From NCBI RefSeq assembly GCF_947179165.1, contig NC_077245.1, forward strand, positions 44,842,786 to 44,906,785: 64,000 nt of DNA, read 5' to 3'. This document shows, piece after piece, positions 23,101 through 35,311 of the stretch. Made by a program: the position numbers and the translations under genes. This DNA comes from Solanum dulcamara. Lineage: Eukaryota; Streptophyta; Magnoliopsida; Solanales; Solanaceae. The notes below the pieces were generated by a model. That model did no database searches, was not told the origin of the DNA, and saw only the letters and a program-made list of their open reading frames with translations. Position 1 is the stretch's first letter, and every line of letters starts with the position of its first letter.

Positions 23101-24958
23101 TCCAAGCAGATCCTCGGGAAAGACATCAGGAAACTCATTGACAATTGGGACTGACTCAATAGATAGGGGCTCAATATTGTAATCTTTCACTCGAACAATG
23201 TTATAGATACACCCTTTTGAGATTAGCTTCCTGGCCCTAAGGTAAGAAATAAACTTACCCTTAGGCATAACCGGACTACCCTTCCACTCTATCACAACTT
23301 TATTTGGGAATGTGAACTTAACAATTCGAGTCCTACAATCAATGGAGGCATAACAGACATAAAGCCAGTCCATGCCAAGGATCATATCAAAATCGACCAT
23401 GTCCAACTCAATTAAGTTGGCCAAGGTGTCCCTATGATGGATTGACACAGTGAAATCTCTATAGACTCTCTCAGCTAAAATAGAATCACCGATAGGAGTA
23501 GCTACGCAAAAAGGCTCATGAAGATATTCAGGAACTTTATCGAATTTACTAGCCACATAAGGAGTCACAAAATATAGGGTGGCACCCGGATCCATCAACA
23601 CATAACAATCAAGAGAAGAGACTAGAATCATACCCGTCACGACGTTTGGTGAGTTCTCTTGATCTTGGCGACTACCCATGGCATACAGGCGGTTTGTACC
23701 TCCACTCATACCTGAAGTAGTTCCCCTCTAGTTACCCCTAGCCGACGGTGCGGTGGCAAAATGCTGGACTCTATTTCCCCCTGTCGGGCACTCCCTCTGA
23801 AAATGGTCCATTTGGCCGCATTTATAACAACCAACCCTTCCTGCTCTACATTCTCCCAAGTGGAGCCTACCACACTTGCCGCATGGTGGCTTCCCTCTTG
23901 AGCCTTGACTTACGCTGGCCTGGGATTAAGAACCCTGGGGTCTGAGATTCTGGCGACTCTGTCCTTGCCGATCATACCTGTTCTGCGGCATAGAAGCACT
24001 GGCGGTAGATGAGGCATGGTTGGAAGTCCTCTTCTGGAAAAAAGGACTTGTTGCCCTTGTTCTGCCTCTGTTCATTCTCATTGCCAGCTGACTTTACCTT
24101 CTTGCTCAAATGCTCCTCTTTATCTTTTCTCTTCTCATCCTCTACCTGTTGAGCATACACCATTAATCTGGAAATGTCCATATCCGAGATCAGTAATACT
24201 GCCTTGCATTCTTTCTTCACATGCCTCCCTAATCCGGAGATGAACTTCCTCATCTTTGACCTCACATCTAGGATCATTTATGGAGCATACCTAGATAGAT
24301 GGATGAACTTCAGGCCATACTCCTTAACTGTCATACCCTCCTGTTTTAGATTCACAAATTCCTCCACTTTCGCTTCCCTCAATTCTCGGGGAAAGAAGTG
24401 GTCAAGAAAGGCTCCCTCAAATTCATCCCACCTAGCAGGTTCAGCATCCTTACCCCTACCTTGCTCCCATTGATTATACCAGATGTTTGCCATATCCTTG
24501 AGTTGATAAGACACCAACTCAACCCCCTTAATTTCCGTAGCATGCATAGCTTTTAAAATTTTCCACATCTTATCGATAAAATTTTGAGGGTCTTTATCAA
24601 CCTTAGAACCCGTGAATGCAGGCGGATTCATTCTCAGAAAGTCTCTAATTCTAGTGGCAGCAGATGGCTCTTGGGAACTAGAGCTTAGAGTCGGTGAACT
24701 CTGGTTACTGTTCCGGGCAGCCATTAATTGTGTGAGCATTGCAATTGCCCCACGAAATTCTGCCTCTGATGTGGGTGCAGGCGGGGTAGTACGCACTTGA
24801 GGCGCATCCACATATCTCACAGGTCGGCCTCTAGCCCTTGCTAGACGTACCTCTGATTGGGGCATCTCGGCGTTATCAACATTTCTATATCTAGCCATAC
24901 GTTTAGGAGACATCATCTGTAACGTACATTTAGGAGGCATCATCTGTATAGATGACAA
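20176..24958 (-). pseudogene. Gypsy-2 gag-pol polyprotein, full domain set with stops
   Basis: Gag starts near 24958, with gag fold, a stop at about 24278 (GAA to TAA) and one frame change before 23709. Both zinc knuckles remain (CGKCGRLHLGEC, CYKCGQMDHFQREC; the usual GH is DH). From 23709 to 20176 pol stays in a single frame: protease (VLMDPGAT), reverse transcriptase ([20 protein letters not shown], catalytic FIDD), RNase H ([11 protein letters not shown]), integrase zinc module with one cysteine lost (CPNWQQ), integrase core ([31 protein letters not shown]) and chromodomain (EATWEAEEGMKSKYPHLF). Stops interrupt at about 22987, 22753, 21930 and 21352; these are CAG/CAA or GAG changed to TAG/TAA. 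The gag start lies in a short direct duplication (AGGAGGCATCATCTGTA-type, 24905-24945). Confidence 0.92.
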
Positions 24959-25107
24959 CTCTATCGCACGAAGTCAGAGTATGAAAGAAGTGAAACAATT
25001 TCTAATGTCCTATAGCCTCCTGCTTATAAGTGTGGTGCACAACACACCCATAAAGAAGACTCTATTAGACACGACTTCATAGACTCCCTAGGACACTTGA
25101 ACTCTGG

Positions 25108-25119
25108 GCTCTGATACCA
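25108..25119 (-). other. Primer-binding site of Gypsy-2
   Basis: Minus strand TGGTATCAGAGC, perfect initiator tRNA-Met complement, four bases from the right LTR. Confidence 0.92.
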
Positions 25120-25123
25120 TGTT

Positions 25124-27422
25124 TGTCATACCCCGGGAGGGTACCCTAGATGTGACCGGCACTTGAAAGCCATTTTTGACTTTCAAGCGTACCACCTAAC
25201 TAAATCATACCATCATCCAATCATATACGCTCAAAGGAAGGCTCAGTTATAACATTCTATTTAGAATATGGGGGCCGAAGGTCAAAAATGTTTAACTCAA
25301 CAAAATAAGTATAATAGGACTCCTTAAAATAATAGTTCAACCTCCCCATACTCTAGTTTATGAAGCCTCTACCAAAGTCTGGAAGGTGCCAATAACAAGC
25401 CCATGGTTACCAACAATCAAAATAAAAAGACAAAACGAAACTATGCAAGGAGCTCAAGATCCTCCGGAAACTAGGAGGACTCACCAACTAGCTGAGAGTG
25501 TATGTGGATCTTCAACGGAGAGCCGGTTGATGATCTCTAGTACCTGTCTCTGCATCATGAAACGATGCAGGTCGAATGGCGTCAGTTCATGGAATATACG
25601 AGTATGCAAAATGGCCGGATGAAACAAACATCAAGAAAACATCAACATCAACTCAGGGTTTCAACTCATACATACATGACAACTCACTCAAGTGTCCTAA
25701 GTCTAACAAGAATAGTTTAGACAGGACTAACTCATAAGCCACTCAACTCAACTGACTCAGAGCACTATCAAGACCTAAATGGAAGTTTCTCTTATTCGAC
25801 AACCATCACCTATGAGCCGGTGATAGTACAATAATCAGACATTGTTTCCACATCCGTCCATACCTTGCCAGGGCATGAATGCCTCCCTAATCATGGATAC
25901 CATCAATTAGTCAAGTCCTATCATTTCAGGACAATAAAATGGTAAACATCCGACTTTAACGGTTCGATTCCATGGGAAGCATCCGACTTTAACGGTTCCA
26001 TCCCTACCTACGTTGGCGGCGTAGATTCTGGGGTTTGAGTATGGACTATACTATTACCCGCTTCGGTGCTCGATATTCCTCCCATGACTCCATGCTCATA
26101 AGACTCCCTCTAATTATCTCAAACAAGCCCTCATAGCTAGTTTCATGTGGGACATTGCCAACTCATCAACTCTATTCTCATTTCAACTCAATTAAGTCAT
26201 AATGGCAAGTTCCATTTAGGACCTCTTCCACTCATCAATTCTATCCTCCAATTAACTCAATCAAGCCTCATTTAGGTAAGCATTTATGATATCTCCTCAA
26301 AACTCCTCACAACTCTATGACTTTAGCTCAACAACACAAGTAGAATAACACATTTAAGGAAATTGACTTAAGCAACATAATCACATGGCTAAAGAGATCA
26401 ACAAAACATAATAACAAGTCATCTCCATCAACTCATACTAATATGAAGGTTTTAGGAACTTCTTAGCTCAACAACATCAACACATATAACATCAACTAAA
26501 TAAGGGACAAAACTCATTCAAACATAAACCATACCAAGAAACTCCATTTTCATGGACATCTAACCTCAAAGCAAGAGTAGGGCACATGGGTGGACTCAAC
26601 CCATGTTTTGAATAGCCTTACATACCTTAGTGAAGGCTTGAAGAAAACCTTGATGTTGGTTCTTCAATGGAGGACTCAAATCTTGAAGCTCTTGGAACTC
26701 TTCTTGTTGGAATTGGAGAAGAAGAAGAGAGAGAGAGAAAAACTCCTAGGGCTTTTTAGAGAGAGAGAGGGGGATGAAAATATGATCTAAAAATAGATTA
26801 GGGTGATACATATATAATTTGGGTAAGTTCCCAAATTACCCCTCCTTAAAATTTCTAAAAATAGGCTAAAAATGCACCTGGCGCGATAGTGGCGCATTGC
26901 GCCCGTGTAGCGCCAAGCTAATTATGCCTAAAACCTGCACACCTCGTAGTGGTGCGCATCGCGCCCTTACAGCGCCAAGGCCAATATTTTATGGGTTCTG
27001 GAAATTGGCTTGAAAAACCCTGCACACCTTTTAGTGGCGCGCCACGCCAGAGACCAAACTACTGAGGCATGTTTCTGGCATAATAGTGGCGCATCGTGCC
27101 ACTGTGGCGCCAAGCCCAATTTTCCAGCAATTGCAACCCAGGCTTGAAAATCTCTGCTGTGCTAGTTCATCTTAGGACCATCATATCTTTTGACTCCAAA
27201 CTCTAAAAATTACATTCTTGGTAGCGTTGGAAAGAAGACTCGACGACCTTTAATTTGATGGGTCGTGGGCCACCCAGATTGTCGTCTTTCAAAAGATAGG
27301 ATCGTTATAAGTCGAACCCTCATATGAACTCATCCTAAAACTTAGCCACGATGAATCTTTTGGACTTAGCTTGGTCCTAGGGGTCCTTCGTGACCCACAT
27401 CACCTCTAACACTTCTCAATTT
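25124..27422 (-). repeat. 5' LTR of Gypsy-2 (right, 3'-flank end truncated)
   Basis: Starts TGTCATACCCCGGG. It aligns to the left LTR until TTCTCAATTT (about 27420), then switches to Gypsy-3 LTR sequence. Stem-loop at 25550-25570; donor-like motif at plus 26617-26629; TATA-like at 26810-26817; dyad array 26876-27115, CpG-decayed. Confidence 0.9.
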
Positions 27423-30119
27423 CCAAATGGACGTCAGTACATGAAATGTACAAGTATGTAATATGGCAGAATGAAACATACATCAAGGAAGAACAACGTT
27501 AGCTCAAATATCTTAATTCATAAAGATAAGAGAGACTCAATCAAAGTATCATAAGGCTAAAGTAAGAATACAGTTTTAGACAAAGACCGATCATATACCA
27601 TACAACCCATTCCAATCACACACTATCTGGTCGCATATCATTTAATCCATTCCTCCACATATCACTTATTCCAATCCAATCATACACAAACCAATCATAT
27701 GTCATCCAATCCAATTCAATCATATACAAACAACTCAACAATCAAGTCAAAGGACTTAACTCAATAAATATGCAACTTAGATCTTTGAAATGTTGTACAA
27801 TCCAAATCTATCATCAAACAATCTCAATCGAACCAATCATATCATGCACAAACCACTCAATTTGGGAGTTTCTCTAACCGACAACAATCTCACTACCTAT
27901 ATATAGGTGATGCACAATGAGTCATGTCATTTCCATGTCTGTTCATACTTTCCAGGGTATGAACGACTCAAACCAATCATGGATCCGTCAATCAATCAAG
28001 TCCTATCATTTAAGGATAATGAAATAGGGAAACATCCGACATGGTACAATCCCTTCCTATGTTGGCAGTGTAGTTTATGGGATTCGAGTATAGACTATAC
28101 TCTTACCCAATTCGGTGCTCAATACTCCTCCTAAGACTCAATACGCACATATCTATCGAGTAAAATATTCAAAATACTCATTTAGTCTCTTAGGACTTAA
28201 TTTCAAATCAACTCATTTAGTCTCATTAGACTCTTTTCAAAACTCAATCAATCTGGTCTCATTGGACCTTCTTTCAAATCAACTTATCTCAATCATCAAA
28301 CTCTTCTCTTTAAATTGATACCATCTCAGCTCAATGGATGTAGAAAATATCATATGCATTTAAAAAATATAGTTCCAACTCCTCAAATCTACCACAAAAT
28401 AGATATTCTTATGTAAAAATGTTTAACTCATTTATACTCAAAATACTCATGTTCAAAGTGATAATTAAGAGACTTTTCAAACTCAAATCGTGCTTAAACT
28501 CTTTTTAAAATCAGAGATGAAAATAATCATTCTTTAATACTCAAAATAGTGTATAAATAGTCTATGCAAAAATGCTTGCAATTATTTATTTAAAACTCCT
28601 TCTCAAAAGATCATTTATTTTCAAAACGTTCATAAGACTCCAATCAAATCAAATTATGCAAATCACATATCACATAATCACATTAGACTCCAATCTACTT
28701 CATCACACCACATCCTCATCAACAAAACCTATTCATTCATATCCTCATCAAATATCATCATCACATCATAACTATTCCATTTAATTCTTTTCAATCCAAT
28801 CAATACACATACACAAACCATCTATCTCAAACTCAAGACAAATTATGACCAAAAGAAATCTCACCTTGGGTTCATGTCAATGAATACATGAATCCATACT
28901 CTCAACAAAACTCAACTCAAGAACACCATCAATACATATGAATTTATATACAAAAATTCATTTGTAGTCAACAATATGAAATATCACTATTTAGTCATTC
29001 AAGTCATGAGAATCATCATTCAATTAATAATATCAAAAAATATATTCTATAGTTTAGGAAATTCAAGTAAATCTTCATAGAAGTTTCAAACCTTTCACAA
29101 TCTTCATCCAACACATCTATGGGGCATATGGAAGAACTCAATCCATATTTTAGGTTAGCCTTACATACCTTAGAGTAGATTTTGAAGAAATCTTGTTGTT
29201 GGGTCTTCAATGGGAAGCTTGAATCTTTAAATATTTGAGGGAAAATTTTGTTGGAAATGTTTGGAAGAGAAGAGGATGGAGATTAGGGTTTTTAGAGAGA
29301 GGCACAAGACTGAAAATATGGTCCATATCGTCCAAGGCTAGAGTATATATAATTAGGGAAATAGTCCAGTTTTCCCTTCCTCAAAATCTAGAAAATTGGG
29401 TAAAATTTCCTGCTGGCGCTATAGTGGCGCGTCGCGCCACTGCAGCGCCAAGCCAAAATAGGCTTAAATCCTGCACATATGATAGTGGCGCGTCTCGCTA
29501 AGGACCAAACTACTGATCTGTTTTATGGATCTATAGTGGCGCATCCCGCCCTTACAGTGCCAAGCCTAAGTTTTCTGGGTTCTGGAAAATATGCTTAAAA
29601 ACAAAACCTGCAAGCCTAATAGTGGCATGCTGCGCCAGGGACCAAACAACTGAAGCTTGTTCTTGGCGCGATAGTGGCGTGTCGCGCCACTGCGGCGCCA
29701 AACCCAGGCTTCCTGCAGTCACAACCCAGGCCTGAAATTCCGGCAGTATTAGTCCGTCTTAGGATAGTCATAACTTTTAACTCCGAACTCTAAAATTTAC
29801 AATCTTGGCGGCGTTGGAAAGAAGACTCAAAGAAAGTTAATTTAACCGATCATGGGCCACCCAATTTATCCTATTTTAGGAGACATGGTCATTAGAAGTC
29901 GACCCCTTATACGAACTCATCCAAAAACTTAATCGATTAGGATTCTTTGGACTCGACTAGGTGTTAGAGATCCCTTATGACCCCTAAACACATCTAACAC
30001 ACTTAAAAGACTTAGGAATTAATCCTAACTCATATATAAAATTACAAGTCGTACGGTTCGAGTCTACACACACGTGGAGAAATGTTCGAGTCTTTGCAAA
30101 AAAAATCTGGGGTGTTACA
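27423..30119 (-). repeat. 3' LTR of Gypsy-3 (left, first ~500 bp missing)
   Basis: Begins at AAATGG-CGTCAGTACATG, equivalent to about 32582 of the right LTR, and ends GGGGTGTTACA. Donor-like motif at plus 29160-29172, TATA-like 29344-29352, dyad array 29413-29705. Near-identical stretches with the right LTR give duplicated spurious reading frames. Confidence 0.9.
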
Positions 30120-30289
30120 TTATCTCCCCCTTGGGATCATTCATCCTTAAATGAAGGTCAACTAGGGATGGACTCGAGGAATGAATAACAATTGAGACTC
30201 AATCAAATTAACCAATCAAGCAATCTAGACAATCAACTATTCTAACTCAAGAATAGCTAAATCAATTTAAGTCAAGAGTAGGGACATTT

Positions 30290-30500
30290 CCTTCATCATT
30301 CTCATCGTTAGGCATAAATAGAAAATCAAAACCCTAACAATCGAATCATTCAAACATCTAGGTCATCAACTGTCGAACTTCAATTCATGAGTGACATCCT
30401 TAATCCTCTTCACAATTTTGTAAGGCCAATATATCAGTGCCTAAGCTCTCTTTTATTCCAAGCCTCATGACATCCTTTATGTACATCTAATCACTCCCCC
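30290..30500 (-). pseudogene. Gypsy-3: remnant of integrase C-terminal region
   Basis: Weak but ordered similarity to the same place in Gypsy-1/2: a run equivalent to the GPIYR / KLSP / KLR segment, then a gap to DNA beside the polypurine tract. No open frame survives. Confidence 0.45.
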
Positions 30501-31230
30501 AAAAGGCAACAATATCCCACTCCCATCACTCTCATAGTGACTACCACACACTTAAGCCTATCACTCTAACCATTCCAACCACATCTAAGAATTGTTATGC
30601 TTACTTTAATGCTTCTACTTTCATTATTGTATGACCTCTTACCCGGAGACATACTGACACACTCTTATCTATCTATTGCACGTCACAAGGTCGCATTCCG
30701 CTCATTTTCCCCAGATCTATCCTTAACTAGACAAGCACAACACAACTATCACAATCAAGAAATACTAACTCTTCCCCATCCACTCTCACTCAACTCTGCC
30801 TACTATCATCTTAGCTAACTCATCACTATCGAAATCTCAAAACTTACTTTGGTTCATTACCCTATCATCTCATCTCCCCCTTAGCATAAAAGGCAACAAC
30901 TAATGAATACTAACTAGACACCTAAATCTAGTCATAAAATTAGAGCCTCATTCAAATCTATACTATCTCATATACACCTCTTAAGCCTCTTCTTACCATA
31001 TGACTTAGACTCAATTCACTATTTACATGTGAGGGTCACATACCCATTCATTTGTAACACACACACCCCACAAGTTAATATCTTAATTTCTCGTATCTAT
31101 CATATCAAGTCTACTAAATCAAATCCTAATACTAGCAATATCACAATCATTATCGACTCACTCAATCACAGTAAGCTCATCTCTAAGCATCATAAAAGAT
31201 GTGGTACCTGGACCAAACATTTCACAACTA
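30501..31230. other. Gypsy-3 internal spacer, unrecognised
   Basis: A/C-rich DNA with many ACTCAT/CATCACT-like words lies where protease, reverse transcriptase and integrase should be. Two open stretches on the plus strand (30597-30818, 31029-31271) show no family motif, and I treat them as chance. Confidence 0.4.
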
Positions 31231-31890
31231 TCATAGGAAAGGATTCGAAATATACCAGGGACATCATCTGATGAGCTCTCCAAATCTTGGTGATTACCTA
31301 TGGCATACAAATGGTTTGTAGCCCCGCTCGTACCAGAAGTAGCACCCCCCTGATTTCCTCGAATTGGTAGTGCTGGGTTAGAAAATTAGGATTTGCTGGC
31401 CCACATTTGACATTCTCTCTGAAAATGACCCCCTTAACCACACTTATAGCATCCACTGGTGCCCTTGCAACACTTCCCCAAATGGAGTTTTCCACAAGTA
31501 CCGCATGGCGGTTCTCCCTTAGGACCTCGAGCCACACTTCTTTTCAATTGAGGATTTTGGACCTTGAAGTTCTGATTACCACACGGACTTAGGTTATACC
31601 TATACTAGACATAGGCGTCCTCACTGATGGTGGTTCACAACTCGAGGACCCCTTGAGAAAGGAGAACTTGTTTTTATTCCCTTGCTTCTGATGATGATGC
31701 CTACCTCATACCGCTTCAGTCTTTTTACCTTGGGATGAGTAACATGCTCGAGCTCCTCTGCCCGGAACTTGGTCTCTATTCCAGATTGTGAGGGGATGCT
31801 TGGAGAGGAAATCTCAGTGCTGACGGCCTTTCTCGGGCCCACTGTGTGTTTTAGAGGCACGGTCTGACAACACCGCGTAAACACATGAGT
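31231..31890 (-). pseudogene. Gypsy-3: gag and zinc-knuckle remnant
   Basis: The minus strand near 31420-31520 shows two decayed CCHC knuckles in the spacing seen in Gypsy-1/2, including GGHFQREC-like sequence after frame changes. It is followed by the protease-proximal motif equivalent to TNRLYAMGSRQDQ. The segment to 31890 holds N-terminal gag scraps. Confidence 0.55.
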
Positions 31891-32063
31891 TAGAAGTGAC
31901 TATACGGAGTTAAACTCTAAAGCATGAAATAGAATACCAAAAGAAAGTCAGCACTTCCTAATGTCATATAGCCTTCCCATTATGGATGTGGTGCACTTCA
32001 CACCAGTAACAAGGACTCTACTAAACACGGCTTCATAGACTCCCTAAGACTTTTGAACGTTGT

Positions 32064-32075
32064 GCTCTGATACCA
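32064..32075 (-). other. Primer-binding site of Gypsy-3
   Basis: Minus strand TGGTATCAGAGC, perfect match, four bases from the right LTR. Confidence 0.92.
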
Positions 32076-32079
32076 TGTT

Positions 32080-35000
32080 TGTCATACCCCGAGAGGGTAC
32101 CCTAGATGTGACCGGCACTTAGGAACTATTTCTGGCTCCCAAGCAAACCACATAGCCTGATCACATATCCGTTCAATCATTCAATCAGTGGAAGACTTAA
32201 AATAAAGAGAATGTTTGGTGGAAAAATCCCAAATCAACAATCTAACTCAAGAAACCAAGGCCATGTGCCAACAAATCAAACTCCGATCTTTGTCATTAAG
32301 ATAGTTTGACAAGAATAATTCAAGGAAAGAAAATACTCAATCGACCCATTACTTTCTAGTCTATGAAGCCTCTATCACTACTATCTAATTAGTGCCAATG
32401 ACATGTTCATGGCTACCTCAAATCAAAATGAAAAGGGCTAACTTGATGCAAGAATAACATAAGCGGTGTCCTTCGAATATAGGAGAGGACTCACTAATAC
32501 GCTGAATGTGTATAGATCCTCAATGGTGCTCCTATTGATAATCTCTTAAACCTATTTCTGCATTATGAAATGATGCAGGTCTAAATGGCGTTAGTACATG
32601 GAATATACGAGTATGTAATATGGCAGAATGAAACATACCTCAAGAAAGAATAATGTTGGCTCAAATATCTCAATTCAGAAAGATAAGAGAGACTCAATCA
32701 AAGTATCATAAGGCTAAAGTAAGGATACAGTTTTAGACAAAGACCGATCATATACCATACAACCCATTCCAATCATACACTATTTGGTCACATATCATTT
32801 AATCCATTCCACCACATATCACTTATTCTAATCCAATCATACACAAACCAATCATATGTCATCCAATCTAATTCAATCATATACAATCAACTCAACAAAC
32901 AACTCAACAATCAAGTCAAAGGACTCAACTCAATAAATATGCAACTTAGATCTTAGAAATGTTATACAATCCAAATCTATGATCAAACAATCTCAATCGA
33001 ACCAATCATATCATGCACAAACCACTCAATTTGGGAGTTTCTCTAACCGACAATAGTCTCACTACCTATATATAGGTGATGCACAACGAGTCATGTCATT
33101 TCCATGTCTGTTCATACTTGCCAGGGTATGAACGACTCAAATCAATCAAGTCCTATCATTTAAGGATAATGAAATAGGGAAACATCCGACATGGTACAAT
33201 CCCTTCCTATGTTGGCAGTGTAGTTTATGGGATTCGAGTATGGACTATACTCTTACCCAATTCGGTGCTCAATACTCCTCCTAAGACTCAATACGCACAT
33301 ATCTATTGAGTAAAATATTCAAAATACTCATTTAGTCTCTTAGGACTTAATTTCAAATCAACTCATTTAGTCTCATTAGACTCTTTTCAAAACTCAATCA
33401 ATCTGGTCTCATTGGACCTTCTTTCAAATCAACTTATCTCAATCATCAAACTCTTCTCTTTAAATTGATACCATCTCAGCTCAATGGATGTAGAAAATAT
33501 CATATGCATTTAAAAAATATAGTTCCAACTCCTCAAATCTACCACAAAATAGATATTCTTATGTAGAAATGTTCAACTCATTTATACTCAAAATACTCAT
33601 GTTCAAAGTGATAATTAAGAGACTTTTCAAACTCAAATCGTGCTTAAACTCTTTTTAAAATCAAAGATGAAAATAATCATTCTTTAATAATCAAAATAAT
33701 GTATAAATAGTTTATGCAAAAATGCTCGCAATCATTTATTTAAAACTCCTTCTCAAAAGATCATTTATTTTTAAAACGTTCATAAGACTCCAATCAAATC
33801 AAATTATGCAAATCAAATATCACATAATCACATTAGACTCTAATCTACTTTATCACACCACATCCTCATCAACAAAATATCTTCATTCACATCCTCGTCA
33901 AATATCATCATCACATCATAACTATTCCATTTAATTCTTTTCATTCCAATCAATACACAAACACAAACCATCCATCTCAAACTCAAGACAAATTATGACC
34001 AAAAGAAACCTCACCTTGGGTTTATGTGAATGAATACATGAATTCATACTCTTAACAAAACTCAACTCAAGAACACCATCAATACATATGAATTTATATA
34101 CAAAAATTCATTTGTAGTCAACAATATGAAATATCACTATTTAGTCATTCAAGTCATGAGAATCATCATTCAATTAATAATATCAAAAAAAAATATTCTA
34201 TAGTTTAGGAACTTTAAGAAAATCTTCAAAGAAGTTTCAAACCTTTCACAATCTTCATCCAACACATCTATGGGGCATATGGAAGAACTCAATCCATATT
34301 TTAGATTAGCCTTACATACCTTAGAGTAGATTTTGAAGAAACCTTGTTGTTGGGTCTTCAATAGGAAGCTTGAATCTTTGAATTTTTGAGGGCAAATCTT
34401 GTTGGAGATGTTTGGAAGAGAAGAGGATGGAGATTAGGGTTTTTAGAGACAGGCACATGACTGAAAATATGGTCCAAATCGTCCAAGGCTAGAGTATATA
34501 TAATTAGGGGAAAAGTCCAGTTTGCCCATCCTCAAAATCTGGAAAACTGGGCAAAATTTCCTACTGGCGCTATAGTGGCGCGTCGCGCCACTGCAGCGCC
34601 AAGCCAAAATAGGCTTAAAACCTGCACATTTGATAGTAGCGCATTGCGCTAAGTACCAAACTACTAAGGCTGTTTTATGGTGCTATAGTGGTGCGTCGCA
34701 CCCTTACAGCGCTAAGCCTAAGTTTTCTGGATTCTGGAAAATAGGCTTAAAAAAACCTGCAAGCCTAATACTGGCGCGCCGCACCAGGGACCAAACTACT
34801 GAGGCTTGTTCCTGGTGCGACAGTGGCGCCACTGCGGCGCCAAGCCCAGGCTTCCTACAGTCACAACCCAAGCCTGAAATTCCGGCAGTATTAGTCCGTC
34901 TTAGGATAGTCATAACTTTTGACTACGAACTCCAAAATTTACAATCTTGGTAGCGTTGGAAAGAAGACTCATAGACCTTTAATTTGACCAGTCATGGGCC

Positions 35001-35260
35001 ACCAATTCATCCTACTTTAGGAGACATGGTCGTTAGAAGTCGACCCTTTATACGAACTTATCCAAAAACTTAATCGATTGGATTCTTTGGACTCGACTAG
35101 GTGTTAGAAATCCCTTATGACCCCTAAACACATTTAACAAACTTCAAATACTTAGGAATTAATCCTAACTCATATATAAAATTACAAGTCATACGGTTCG
35201 AGTCTACACACACATGGAGAAATGTTTGAGTCTTTGCAAAAAAAAATTCGGGGTGTTACA
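32080..35260 (-). repeat. 5' LTR of Gypsy-3 (right, complete)
   Basis: Starts TGTCATACCCCGAGAGGG and ends GGGGTGTTACA. Stem-loop 32558-32578, donor-like motif at plus 34311-34322, TATA-like TATATATAA 34495-34503, dyad array 34563-34845. Confidence 0.92.
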
Positions 35261-35311
35261 GAAGCCTCCTCAAAGGACTTAGGTTCAACTGATGAAGCCA
35301 AACCACTGAAG
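35261..35311 (-). pseudogene. 51-bp islet of the nested copia reading frame
   Basis: The minus strand encodes FSGLASSVEPKSFEEAS. This is the segment expected between SPYQA (end of the 43590 side) and RWIATLTDEINAL (start of the 17607 side) in copia proteins, just before reverse transcriptase. It is flanked by the Gypsy-3 LTR end on the left and the Gypsy-4 LTR start on the right. It is the only copia sequence left between these insertions. Confidence 0.88.
35307..35311. repeat. Probable decayed target duplication of Gypsy-4 (TGAAG/TCAAT)
   Basis: TGAAG here and TCAAT at 43590-43594 flank Gypsy-4 and match at three of five bases. Removing one copy joins the copia frame without a shift, which supports them as the duplicated site. 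Confidence 0.5.

Larger units (their letters stand above)
17608..27422 (-). mobile_element. Gypsy-2: chromodomain Ty3/gypsy element with near-complete pol
   Basis: Left LTR 17608-20057, polypurine tract 20058-20067, gag-pol 20176-24958, primer-binding site 25108-25119, right LTR 25124-27422. It is a close relative of Gypsy-1 and keeps the protease and reverse transcriptase that Gypsy-1 lost. Its right LTR lacks roughly the last 108 bp and runs straight into a truncated Gypsy-3 LTR at about 27422, so it has no testable target duplication. The left flank (17603-17607) is copia coding sequence. Confidence 0.9.
27423..35260 (-). mobile_element. Gypsy-3: long-LTR, largely gutted gypsy element
   Basis: Left LTR 27423-30119 (truncated), polypurine tract 30121-30130, internal region of only about 1.96 kb, primer-binding site 32064-32075, right LTR 32080-35260 (3181 bp). 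The internal region keeps only scraps of the integrase C-terminus and the gag zinc knuckles. Promoter, primer site and polypurine tract remain recognisable, so it resembles a non-autonomous element that would need another element's proteins. The right end abuts a 51-bp copia islet. Confidence 0.88.

Noticed and set aside
28572..28784. 70-codon frame with a near-identical copy at 33722-33934
   Set aside because: The similarity arises because both lie at the same place in the two Gypsy-3 LTRs; composition is simple and AT-rich, with no protein signature.
30597..31271. Two open stretches in the Gypsy-3 interior as a possible captured gene
   Set aside because: They are short, in A/C-rich DNA, with no motif and no splice or start context; kept only as an unexplained spacer.
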